Assembly (NCBI RefSeq): GCF_003596405.1
Contig: NZ_QYUR01000008.1
Coordinates: 496,001-560,000, forward strand
Length of the DNA stretch: 64,000 nt
Direction: 5' to 3'
Origin: Pseudomonas cavernicola
Lineage (GTDB): Bacteria > Pseudomonadota > Gammaproteobacteria > Pseudomonadales > Pseudomonadaceae
Of this stretch, positions 56,561 to 64,000 are shown one piece after another. Under the pieces are notes generated by a model. The model did not search any database. It was not told where the DNA came from and saw only the letters and a list, made by a program, of their open reading frames with translations. The translations under genes were made by a program, and so were the position numbers. How positions within the stretch are numbered: the first letter of the stretch is position 1; the number at the start of each line of letters is the position of its first letter.

Positions 56561-57545
56561 TCAGGCTTGCGGCGCGGTGGAGCTTTCCAGCAGGCGCAGC
56601 CAGTTGAGTCCCATGATCTTGCGCACCTCGTCTTCGGCGAAGCCGCGGGTGCGCAGTCCTTGGGCGATGGTCGGGAAATCCCGGCTGTCGCGGAACCATT
56701 GCAGGGGCGTTGGCCAGTTGGCGTTGTCCGCCGAGCCTTCGCCGTAGTCCTTGTCCTTGCTCCAGCGGCCGTTGCGCATCCATTCCAGAACTTGCAGCGG
56801 TTGTTGCTGGCAGAGGTCGGTGCCGATGCCGATGTGCTCGACGCCCATCAGCTCGGCGGTACGCGCGACCATGTCGCAGAACTCCTCCAGCGTGCAGGCG
56901 GAGGCGCCCTTGAGGTGGAAGGGGTAGGTGCTGAAACCGAGCAGCCCGCCGGATTCGGCGATGCCCCGCAGCACCGCATCGGACTTGTTGCGCTTGGCGG
57001 CGTGGAAGCTGACGGGTTGGCATGGGAGACGATCACCGGCCGCTCGACAGCTCGATGGCTTCCAGGGTGCTGCGTTCGGCGCTGTGGGACATGTCGATGA
57101 GCATGCCGACGCGGTTCATCTCGCGGATCACCTGCCGGCCAAAGCGGCTGATGCCGTTGTCTTCGTTCTCATAGCAGCCGCTGGCGAGCAGGCTCTGGTT
57201 GTTGTAGGTAAGTTGCATGATGAAGACGCCGAGCTGGCGGAAGATCTCCACCAGATCGATGTCATCTTCGATGGGCGAACAATTTTGGAATCCGAAGAAG
57301 ATTCCGACCCGTCCCTCCTCGTGAGCGAGACGGATATCCGCGGCGTGGTGCACCGGGCGGATTAGCTCGGGCCAGGCCTCGAACCGGCGGTTCCACTCGC
57401 CGATTCGCGACAGGGTTTCCCGGGCATTCTCGTGGTAAGCGATGGTGGCGTGCACCGCGCTCAGTCCACCGGCCTGCATCTGGCGGAAAATCTCCGGGCT
57501 CCAGTTGGAATATTGCAGGCCATCGATCATCAGAAGCTCGTGCAT
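56561..57545 (-). pseudogene. Membrane (renal-type, M19) dipeptidase with two single-base deletions
   Basis: From ATG 57545 the first 160 residues (MHELLMIDGLQYSNWSPEIF to TLEAIELSS) match M19 peptidases. The frame then stops near 57034. One base lost at AGC-GGCCGG and one at GCTTCCAC, about 30 bp apart, would restore RPVIVSHANPSAFHAAKRNK. The rest (ESGGLLGFSTYPFHLKGA, IGIGTDLCQQQPLQVLEWMR) continues normally to 56561. The usual HxD metal motif near the start is replaced by DGLQYSNW, as in a subgroup of pseudomonad M19 proteins near betaine genes. Either the gene is inactive or both deletions are sequencing errors. Confidence 0.75.
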
Positions 57546-57558
57546 GGCGGTCTCCGGT

Positions 57559-59001
57559 TCAGGGACGCACGTAGGTGGTCTTGACCACCGTGTAGAAGTC
57601 GCGGGCGTATTGCCCCTGTTCGCGCGGGCCGAAGCTGGAATCCTTGCGACCGCCGAATGGCACGTGGTAATCGGTTCCCGCGGTTGGCAGGTTGACCATC
57701 ACGCAGCCGGTCTTGGCGCGGCGCTTGAAGTCGCTGGCGTACTTCAGCGACTGGGTGATGATCCCGGCGGTCAGGCCGAAACGGGTGTCGTTGAGGGTGG
57801 CCAGGGCTTCTTCGTAGTCCGCGACCTTGATCACACAGGCGATCGGGCCGAACACCTCGTCGCGGTTGATCTGCATGTCGTTGCGGGTGTCGACGAACAG
57901 CGCCGGGCGCATATAGAAGCCTTCCTGCTCCTCGCTAATACGCTCGCCGCCGCAGGCCAGGCGGGCGCCATCGGCCTGGGCCTGCTGGATGTAGCGCAGA
58001 TTCTGGTTGAGCTGCTTCTCGTCGATCACCGCGCCGATCTGCACGCCTTCGCGCAGCGGGTGGCCGACCTTGAGTTGGCCGATGCGCTCGATCAGCGCCG
58101 CGACGAAGCGGTCATGCACCCCGGCGGTGACGATCAGCCGCGAGGAGGCGGTGCACTTCTGCCCGGTGCCGAAGAAGGCACCGTTCAGCGCGCAGTCCAC
58201 GGCCAGTTCCAGGTCGGCATCGTCGAGCACGATCAGGGCGTTCTTGCTGCCCATTTCTAGCTGGCAGCGAACAAAATTGACGGCCGTGGCGGCCGCGACC
58301 TTGCGCCCGGTGTCGACCGAACCGGTGAAACTCAAGGCGTTGATCTTCGGCGAGTGGATCAGGCGGTCGCCAACGATGGCGCCGCTACCCATCACCAGAT
58401 TGAACGTACCGGCCGGCAGCCCCTGGCGGGAGATGATTTCAGTCAGTGTCCAGGCGCTGGCCGGCACTGCGTTGGCCGGTTTGAACACCACCGCATTGCC
58501 GAACGCCAGTGCCGGGGCGATCTTCCAGGCTGCAGTAGCCATGGGGAAGTTCCAGGGGGTGATGATGGCGACCACACCCACCGGCTCGCGGCGCATTTCG
58601 ATCTCCACACCCGGGCGCACCGAATCGGCGGTCTCGCCCATCTGGCGCAGCACTTCGGCAGCGTAGTAATGAAAGAACTGACCGGAGCGATAAACCTCGC
58701 CGATGCCCTCGGCCAGGGTCTTGCCTTCCTCGCGGGCGAGTTGTTCACCCAGTTCGGCCTTGCGCGCAATCAGCTCATCGCCGATGGCCATCAACACCTG
58801 GTAGCGCTGTTCGAGCCCACTGCGCTCCCAAACCACCTGAGCCGCGCTGGCCGCCTCGATGGCCTGCTCGACCTGCGCGGCATCGGCCTGGGCGAAGTGG
58901 CCGAGTACGTCCGCGATGTTGGCGGGGCTGACGTTAGCAACGGTGGCAGAGCCAGTTAGCCACTCGCCATTAATATAGTTACGGAAGATATCGCTGGGCA
59001 T
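57559..59001 (-). CDS. NAD(P)-dependent aldehyde dehydrogenase
   Basis: A 480-residue ALDH close to the 2,5-dioxovalerate / ketoglutarate-semialdehyde and succinate-semialdehyde group. It has VVAIITPWNFPMATAAWKIA, the Glu in CQLEMGSKNALIVLD and the Cys in FGTGQKCTASSRLIV. ATG 59001 (MPSDIFRNYINGEWLTG) has AGGAGG upstream. It is the first gene of the leftward operon and is divergent from the LysR gene at 59095, with an AT-rich 93-bp control region between them. Substrate probably an aldehyde from amine or betaine breakdown. Confidence 0.9.
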   Translation of the reverse strand: MPSDIFRNYINGEWLTGSATVANVSPANIADVLGHFAQADAAQVEQAIEAASAAQVVWERSGLEQRYQVLMAIGDELIARKAELGEQLAREEGKTLAEGIGEVYRSGQFFHYYAAEVLRQMGETADSVRPGVEIEMRREPVGVVAIITPWNFPMATAAWKIAPALAFGNAVVFKPANAVPASAWTLTEIISRQGLPAGTFNLVMGSGAIVGDRLIHSPKINALSFTGSVDTGRKVAAATAVNFVRCQLEMGSKNALIVLDDADLELAVDCALNGAFFGTGQKCTASSRLIVTAGVHDRFVAALIERIGQLKVGHPLREGVQIGAVIDEKQLNQNLRYIQQAQADGARLACGGERISEEQEGFYMRPALFVDTRNDMQINRDEVFGPIACVIKVADYEEALATLNDTRFGLTAGIITQSLKYASDFKRRAKTGCVMVNLPTAGTDYHVPFGGRKDSSFGPREQGQYARDFYTVVKTTYVRP

Positions 59002-59077
59002 ATGCACCTCCTCTCATGCTGTGATCGCATGGTAGGCGGCGCTCCGAATAAACTAAAATTAATAGTAAATATTGTTT

Positions 59078-59094
59078 GATAAGGAAAACTTACC
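59078..59094. promoter_or_regulatory. LysR-type box candidate next to the LysR start
   Basis: GATAAG-N5-CTTACC satisfies the T-N11-A rule and resembles GATAAG-N5-CTTATC at 60031. It overlaps the ribosome-binding region of the LysR gene, so part of the match may be chance. Another imperfect repeat (ACTAAAATTAATAGT) lies just upstream. Confidence 0.3.
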
Positions 59095-59997
59095 ATGCTG
59101 CCTGACCTCAAGATCGTGCAACTACGGCATTTCGTCTGGGTCGCCGAACTGCATGGTTTCCATGCGGCAGCGGAAAGAGCGCACCGAACCCAACCGGCGA
59201 TTTCCCTGTCGATCCGCGACCTGGAGAACAAGCTCGGGCAATCCTTGTTCGAGAAGCGCAACGCACGCGTGGCCAGGCCGGAGTTGACGCCTTTCGGGGT
59301 GCAGTTCCTAGGCTACGCCAAGGAACTGATCGCGCACCACGATCGAGTGGTCAAGGATATGAACCTGATCGCCCAGCACAAGTCTGGGCACCTGCGTATC
59401 GCCTCGGTACCCTCGATCGCCAGCCGCCTGCTGCCGGACATCCTCACCCGCTTCATCGGCGATGCGACGGACCTGCATGTGAGCCTGTTCGACGACAACT
59501 CCGAAGCGGTGCTGGCGATGGTGGAGAGCCAGCAGGTGGACTTCGGTATCGCCAGCCTCTGGGAGGCGGGAAGCGACATCCAGTTCATCCCGATCTGGGA
59601 AGACAGCGTCGGCGTGGTCTGCCGGTGCGACCATCCATTGGCTGAGGAGCCGCAATTGGGCTGGCGCCAGCTGCGTGGCGAGCGGCTGATAGCCAATGGC
59701 ACCTCGCGCCTGCTGGCCGGCAGCGAGGCAGAGGAATTGGTGGCCGACTCGCAATTCTATATGTCTAACATGATCTCCCTGCTGGCCATGCTCGAGGCCG
59801 GGATGGGTATCACCACCCTGCCGCGTTTCGCCTTTCCGCCGGAACACGGCCAGCTGCGCTTCATTCCGCTGAGCGACCCGCTGGTGACCCGCGACATCGG
59901 CATCGTGCGTCAGGCCAACCGCTCGTTACCCGTGGCGGCGCAGGCCTTGTTCGAGTTCATCCTGCGCGACAATGAACTAGAGCCGGGCGATTGGTGA
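59095..59997 (+). CDS. LysR family transcriptional regulator
   Basis: A 300-residue LTTR. The N-terminal HTH reads HFVWVAELHGFHAAAERAHR, then TQPAISLSIRDLENKLGQSL. The LysR_substrate domain spans about residues 95-295. It is divergent from the ALDH gene and lies 190 bp before the uncharacterised trio at 60187, so it could control both. The inducer is not predictable. Confidence 0.9.
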   Translation: MLPDLKIVQLRHFVWVAELHGFHAAAERAHRTQPAISLSIRDLENKLGQSLFEKRNARVARPELTPFGVQFLGYAKELIAHHDRVVKDMNLIAQHKSGHLRIASVPSIASRLLPDILTRFIGDATDLHVSLFDDNSEAVLAMVESQQVDFGIASLWEAGSDIQFIPIWEDSVGVVCRCDHPLAEEPQLGWRQLRGERLIANGTSRLLAGSEAEELVADSQFYMSNMISLLAMLEAGMGITTLPRFAFPPEHGQLRFIPLSDPLVTRDIGIVRQANRSLPVAAQALFEFILRDNELEPGDW

Positions 59998-60030
59998 AAA
60001 CAGCCATTATCTGATTAAGAAGACCATATA

Positions 60031-60055
60031 GATAAGTTTCACTTATCAGCTGATA
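60031..60055. promoter_or_regulatory. Inverted repeats upstream of the 60187 operon
   Basis: GATAAG (60031-60036) and CTTATC (60042-60047) form an inverted repeat with a 5-bp spacer and fit T-N11-A. The palindrome TATCAGCTGATA (60044-60055) overlaps it. The position, about 130 bp before the first gene, suits a LysR activation site. It resembles the site at 59078. Confidence 0.35.
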
Positions 60056-60186
60056 GGGCGATCTGAATTGCCCCGCAGGCGCCCGTGGACCACCATCGGC
60101 GGCAGACAACAACAATCCTCCGCATCCCTCTTGGCCCTTAACAGGCCGTATTGCGGTTGCGGTGTCCGCCAGTTGAGGGCCAGCGT

Positions 60187-61908
60187 ATGAACACCCCTTC
60201 AAGCATCGATCCCGGCATGCGCGGGGCACAGGCGATCCGCATGCGTCCGGCCCATGTAGTCATGGACCTGGAACGCCTCGGCAGTCTGCATCAGAGCCGC
60301 CTAAGCTTCATGCGCAGCCTGGTGCGCAAGATCATGCGCGAGGGTTGGCAGATCAAGGCGCGGCGTTTCGAGCTGGATGCCGAGGGCTACGGCACGGTGG
60401 TCTACCGCGTTCAAACGACCGGCGATCTCTTCAGTTTCGTGCTGTTTTCCCAGTACCTGGACCCGGAAAAGCGCAACGACCGGGTGATCGCCAGCGAGTG
60501 GGACCTGACCATGGCGCTGTGCGAAGGTGAGGTGGACGACGACTATGTCGAATACTTGCGGCGCAACGTGCCGCTGCAGGAAGCCGGGCGCCTCGACTCG
60601 CGGGTGATGGTGCTGTCGCGGGCCAATCGCAGCGTGCGCAACTTCGACAGCGTGGTGGCGGCCCTGAGCGCCGGCCAGCAGCCGGCGGTGGAGCAGATCG
60701 CCCGGGTCGGCTACCTCTACCGCACCACCGCGGTCTATGGCAGTGGCAAGCTGGGCATGGCCGACTGGGAGAAGGTCAGCGGCAAGCACCCGGACTTCGC
60801 CCGACCCTTCGCCGCCGAGATGTTCAACTGTTTCATGCTGCGCAACTTCAGCCTGCAGCAGGCCGAATACATTGCCCGGCAGCGCGCGCCGGAGACGGCG
60901 GCGCCGTTGCAGCCGGCGCTCAAGCGCTACTTCGGCATCGGCAACTCCACGGGCCTCGGTATGGCGCCCTATCTGATCAATCACCCGCAGCTGATCAGCC
61001 GCTGGATCGAGATGCGCGAGCTGGCCCTGGCACGGGTACGCGGCCTCGGTCAGGTGACGGCCGAGCGTCTGGCGCGCCTGCATGCACTGGTCGTCCGTGG
61101 CATTCGTCATATCGAGGAAACCGTCACCGAGGACGGCTGGCAGACCGGCAATAACCGCGTGGTGCTGGAGGACTTCGCCGCGTTGCAGGATTGGCTGGGC
61201 GGCCATCACCTGGACAACTGGGCACAACTGCTCGCCTGGGCCGAGCGACAGCTCAGCCTGCAAGGCCAGGAACTGCTCAACTGCATCCTGCTGGAACTCT
61301 ATCCGGAGCTGGTGGACGCCCTGGAAGACCGCTTCGCCTTGGTCGAGTCGCTGGAGTTGCAACCGGAGATGGCGGCCAATCAACTGCGCGCGCTGATCGA
61401 GCAGCATTACGCCTGGGCGCTGGCCATCGACTTCGACACGGACGGCGCCACCGAGACCTTCTGGTACCGCTCCGAGGAGAAGCAGGAGCCGCGCCTGGGC
61501 AACTGCAATCTGGAAACTGGCCGCGACAAGCAGATGCCGCTGGGTATCGGCTACCTGGTGCAGCAGTGCTATCGCCAGCTCTGTGTCTACCTGGACGAAA
61601 ACCCGCAACAGTGCACCGCCAGCTTCCTCCTGCGCCACCCCGATCAACGTGGCATCGTCCGGCGCATCCAGAGCATGGCCAAGACCCACTACGGCGAGAT
61701 CCAGGCCAACCTGCTGGATCGCCAGGTGCTGCCGATGCACCTGCTGCGCTGCAAGCTGGCCTTCTTCGGCGTGAGCAAGTTCGATCCGCGCTCGCGCCTG
61801 TGGGTGCGCAACACCATGTTCCAGGGCGCGCCGCTGCTGGAGGATATCGGCCAGCCGTTCGAGGACGACTGGTTCCTGCCACTGGCCCCGTCCCTGGAGA
61901 CCCGCTGA
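60187..61908 (+). CDS. Uncharacterised 573-residue protein, operon partner of DUF3726 and TauE/SafE
   Basis: I do not recognise this protein. It is soluble, with no signal peptide or membrane helix. Notable blocks are REGWQIKARRFELDAEGYGT, VLSRANRSVRNFDSVVAALS, VYGSGKLGMADWEKV, YFGIGNSTGLGMAPYLINHP and DKQMPLGIGYLVQQCYRQL; the Gly/Ser-rich loops could bind a nucleotide or phosphate. ATG 60187 is chosen for GAGGG upstream. The last base of its stop codon is the first base of the next start (TGATG), so it is tightly coupled to the DUF3726 gene. Its size and position suggest the catalytic component of an unknown pathway. Confidence 0.75.
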   Translation: MNTPSSIDPGMRGAQAIRMRPAHVVMDLERLGSLHQSRLSFMRSLVRKIMREGWQIKARRFELDAEGYGTVVYRVQTTGDLFSFVLFSQYLDPEKRNDRVIASEWDLTMALCEGEVDDDYVEYLRRNVPLQEAGRLDSRVMVLSRANRSVRNFDSVVAALSAGQQPAVEQIARVGYLYRTTAVYGSGKLGMADWEKVSGKHPDFARPFAAEMFNCFMLRNFSLQQAEYIARQRAPETAAPLQPALKRYFGIGNSTGLGMAPYLINHPQLISRWIEMRELALARVRGLGQVTAERLARLHALVVRGIRHIEETVTEDGWQTGNNRVVLEDFAALQDWLGGHHLDNWAQLLAWAERQLSLQGQELLNCILLELYPELVDALEDRFALVESLELQPEMAANQLRALIEQHYAWALAIDFDTDGATETFWYRSEEKQEPRLGNCNLETGRDKQMPLGIGYLVQQCYRQLCVYLDENPQQCTASFLLRHPDQRGIVRRIQSMAKTHYGEIQANLLDRQVLPMHLLRCKLAFFGVSKFDPRSRLWVRNTMFQGAPLLEDIGQPFEDDWFLPLAPSLETR

Positions 61909-62657
61909 TGTTGATCTCGTCGAATGAATTGACCGCCCTGCTCAAGCGGGTGTTCGAGGGCATGGGTTATCCCATCGGCTACTACGAGGATGCCGCCGCC
62001 CTGGTCAAGTGGCTGCAGGTGCATGGCGAACAGGGGTTTGCCGAACTGCAGCGCTCGCTGCCCTATGTCGCCGACATCCAGCGCCCGCCACTGGAGCTGC
62101 TCGCCGAGGAGAGTCAGGCGCTGCTGTTCGACTGTCACGGGCGCAGTGGCCTGAACTGCCTGCCGACCATAGTCGAGCTGGCCCAGACCAAGGTGCTGGA
62201 GCAGGGCTGCGTCAATGTCAAGGTGCGCAACTGCCACAACCGCAAGTTCATCCTCAAGCTGCTTGTCGACAGCGCCCGCCACGGCATCAGCGTGCTGGCC
62301 TACTGGCAGAACGGCAAACAGCCGGCCAGCGAGCATGTCGCCAGCATCGCGGCGGAGGCGAGCTATCCCAGTTACAGCGAAGCCCTGCTGGCGGACTCGG
62401 GGACGGCGGCGGATAGCCAGACCCTGACTCTGATGTTCAGCACCCGCATCGACCTGCAGGGTCAGTTGCACGGCGCAGGAGCCAAACGCTCGGGCTATCG
62501 GCAGGTCATCCCGGAGCAGTTCGCCCGTGCGGGCGAGGGGGCCCTGGAGGGCGGCATGGATATCTCGAACGAGCTGTGGCAGAGCCTCAACCACCTGGCC
62601 GAGGCGGTACTGGTGGAAAACTCCGAGCACTCGCGCAGCGGCGCCGGCGGGCGCTGA
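61908..62657 (+). CDS. DUF3726 family protein
   Basis: A 249-residue protein whose start (LISSNELTALLKRVFEGMGY) and EDAAALVKWLQVHG fit the DUF3726 family as I remember it. A Cys- and Asn-rich block FDCHGRSGLNCLPTIVEL and KVRNCHNRKFILKLLVDSAR follow. It is soluble and its function is unknown. It starts at the TGATG junction with the preceding gene and lies 24 bp before the exporter. The constant pairing suggests that it forms a complex with, or acts on the same substrate as, the 573-residue protein. Confidence 0.65.
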   Translation: MLISSNELTALLKRVFEGMGYPIGYYEDAAALVKWLQVHGEQGFAELQRSLPYVADIQRPPLELLAEESQALLFDCHGRSGLNCLPTIVELAQTKVLEQGCVNVKVRNCHNRKFILKLLVDSARHGISVLAYWQNGKQPASEHVASIAAEASYPSYSEALLADSGTAADSQTLTLMFSTRIDLQGQLHGAGAKRSGYRQVIPEQFARAGEGALEGGMDISNELWQSLNHLAEAVLVENSEHSRSGAGGR

Positions 62658-62681
62658 AGCGCTAGTCGCTGGCAAGCACTC

Positions 62682-63419
62682 ATGGGCTACAGCGGCATCG
62701 AATGCCTGGCACTGCTTATCGTGCTGTTCGGCAGCCTGGTGCAAGGGCTGCTGGGCATCGGCTTCGCCCTGCTGGCGGCGCCCCTGCTGTATCTGCTCGA
62801 GCCGCGCTATGTGCCGGGGCCGGTGTTGTTGCTGGGTTTTCTCCTGGCCCTCTGCATGCGGCTCGGCAATCGCCAGCCGCTGGCCTGGCGCCGGCCCATG
62901 CCGGCGATCCTGGCAAGGCTGCCCGGCGCCTGGTGCGGGGGGCTGCTGCTGGCCTGGCTGTCCTCGACATGGCTCGGCCTGCTGCTGGGCTGTTCCGTGC
63001 TGCTGGCGACGATCTTCAGCTACCGCTGGCTGGAGGTGCGCTGCACTCCGCAAAACCTGGCCATCGCTGGCTTCTGCTCGGGGCTCATGGGCACCGCGAC
63101 CTCGGTGGGAGGCCCGCCCATGGCGCTGGTCTATCAGGGGCGCAGCCGAGTAAACACCCGCGATGAGTTGGCGGCCTTCTTTCTACTGACCACCCCAGTC
63201 TCCTTGCTGTTCCTGCTCTCCCAGGGGCGCATGCCACTCGACTACCTGAGCGCGACGTTCAAGTTGGCTCCCGGGGTAGTCGCCGGCTATGGCTTGGCGC
63301 GATGCCTGGAGGGACGCATCGACAAGCGCAGCCCGCGACAATTGTTGCTGCTGCTCTCCTTGCTTGCTGCTGGAGGGCTTTTAACGGTCAGCCTATGGAG
63401 ACTATGGGCTAAGACCTAA
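62682..63419 (+). CDS. TauE/SafE family membrane exporter
   Basis: A 245-residue membrane protein with eight or so helices. The two family signatures are LVQGLLGIGFALLAAPLLYL and FCSGLMGTATSVGGPPMALV. It is the third gene of the trio and probably exports a sulfite-like or small organic anion produced by the first two proteins, or removes a toxic product. It is unlike the TauE/SafE protein at 1639 in detail (shorter, single large loop), so they are not recent duplicates. Confidence 0.85.
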   Translation: MGYSGIECLALLIVLFGSLVQGLLGIGFALLAAPLLYLLEPRYVPGPVLLLGFLLALCMRLGNRQPLAWRRPMPAILARLPGAWCGGLLLAWLSSTWLGLLLGCSVLLATIFSYRWLEVRCTPQNLAIAGFCSGLMGTATSVGGPPMALVYQGRSRVNTRDELAAFFLLTTPVSLLFLLSQGRMPLDYLSATFKLAPGVVAGYGLARCLEGRIDKRSPRQLLLLLSLLAAGGLLTVSLWRLWAKT

Positions 63420-63694
63420 ATCTTTGCTTCATTGACTCATTTTCGAGTTGAGCCGTGAATCGCCCCTATTTTGTAGAAGCTATTGAGTATCGGGTCGAAA
63501 GCAGCCTTTCGCGAATGACCGCAACCGACCCGAAGCGGCCGGTCAGGCCGTGGAAAAAAATTAAATCTGTCCCCTTTCTGGTCTATAAATAAATCAGTCA
63601 CCTTTTCGCCGACCGGCTATTGAGGCCGATGCTCGCGCACGAAGGATTGATATGTTTTTTAAGTTTAGATAACCATTGTCGAGAGAGAAAACCT

Positions 63695-63976
63695 ATGCAG
63701 CGCGAACGTCAATTTAAAAAAACTATTTTCGTATTTTCTGGCGTTATTTTCCTAATTGCTTCCGCTCAATCCGCCGAGGAAGATGGAAAATGCTACCCCT
63801 CGCAAATAGATCAAGCCTGGAATACTAATGATAACAAGCCTGGCACTGCCTGTTATGAACAGGTAAAAAAGGTTCGCAAACTCGAATTTGACCCTCGCTT
63901 TGATTGCGCCAAGGAAATTCGGCAAAGTTGGCAACGTGAGTTTGATATTGCGGATAAAATGGGATGCAAGCTTTAA
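63695..63976 (+). CDS. Small secreted Cys-containing hypothetical protein
   Basis: A 93-residue protein from ATG 63695 (GAGAGAGAAAA upstream) with a signal peptide (KKTIFVFSGVIFLIASAQSA). The mature part of about 68 residues has four Cys (KCYPSQ, TACYEQ, FDCAKE, MGCKL), enough for two disulfides, and is rich in Lys and Asp. AT-rich codons set it apart from the operon before it. I do not recognise the family. The 275 bp upstream hold no gene. Confidence 0.6.
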   Translation: MQRERQFKKTIFVFSGVIFLIASAQSAEEDGKCYPSQIDQAWNTNDNKPGTACYEQVKKVRKLEFDPRFDCAKEIRQSWQREFDIADKMGCKL

Positions 63977-64000
63977 TTTATAGAGAGTTATGACGTTGGG

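Noticed and set aside
63540..63600. A-rich stretch with AAATCTGTCCCCTTT, often seen near mobile elements
   Set aside because: No terminal repeats, target duplication or transposase nearby, so no element can be claimed.

Overview
The window looks like a Pseudomonas chromosome segment. The evidence is the prpR-prpB-prpC-acnD-prpF methylcitrate operon, an MvaT-type histone-like silencer, a 22-nt-arm REP pair with the GTGGGAGCGGCTTC core typical of pseudomonads, and high-GC codon use in the metabolic genes. No rRNA, tRNA, CRISPR array or intact insertion sequence is visible. Two stretches (about 1-4500 and 50400-54300) are lower in GC and full of gene fragments, and read as accessory or eroding DNA.

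Layout. 1-4500: a frameshifted inositol-monophosphatase gene cut by the window edge, an inovirus Gp2/YfjJ fragment, a TauE/SafE exporter, an HPt-domain fossil, an orphan periplasmic binding protein and a UvrD-type helicase fragment. 4546-14444: a co-directional catabolic operon: quinone oxidoreductase, TauD-type dioxygenase, beta-keto acid cleavage enzyme (BKACE), MFS transporter, DsbA/FrnE-like oxidoreductase, Rieske ferredoxin, YeiH exporter, PHA synthase homologue and both subunits of a 3-oxoacid CoA-transferase. 15380-17678: an AraC regulator, a PAS fragment and a small alpha/beta hydrolase. 17819-24935: a DUF1302 / DUF1329 / YCF48-like / MMPL-RND envelope set. 24972-25814: a second binding protein related to the one at 2749. 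26189-36074: acnB and the methylcitrate operon, in which prpD survives only as a 3' fossil. 36606-43528: AraC regulator, thiolase, TetR regulator, acyl-CoA dehydrogenase and acyl-CoA ligase (beta-oxidation type). 44079-50347: aldehyde dehydrogenase, GntR regulator, M81 (MlrC) protein, polyamine-type binding protein and FAD amine oxidase. 50400-54300: debris including a truncated endonuclease I, a LexA-like box, an MvaT paralogue and a low-GC glutathione transferase. 54318-63419: RidA, BCCT transporter, a frameshifted M19 dipeptidase and an aldehyde dehydrogenase, divergent from a LysR gene; then an uncharacterised trio (573-aa protein, DUF3726 protein, TauE/SafE exporter). A small secreted protein closes the window.

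How the genes may work together. Three copies of a 40-bp element, each made of two half-sites exactly 21 bp apart, lie before the catabolic operon, before the AraC gene and before the hydrolase/envelope block. This is the geometry of an AraC-family operator and suggests one regulon covering about 4.5-25 kb: uptake of a hydrophobic substrate by the envelope set, oxidation by the dioxygenase and redox partners, BKACE cleavage to acetoacetate, and activation by the CoA-transferase toward beta-oxidation or polyhydroxyalkanoate. The substrate is unknown. The 60187-63419 trio is the least explained operon.

Several genes carry single-base deletions (inositol monophosphatase, the secreted protein at 14712, the M19 dipeptidase). 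These may be real decay or sequencing errors in short base runs.
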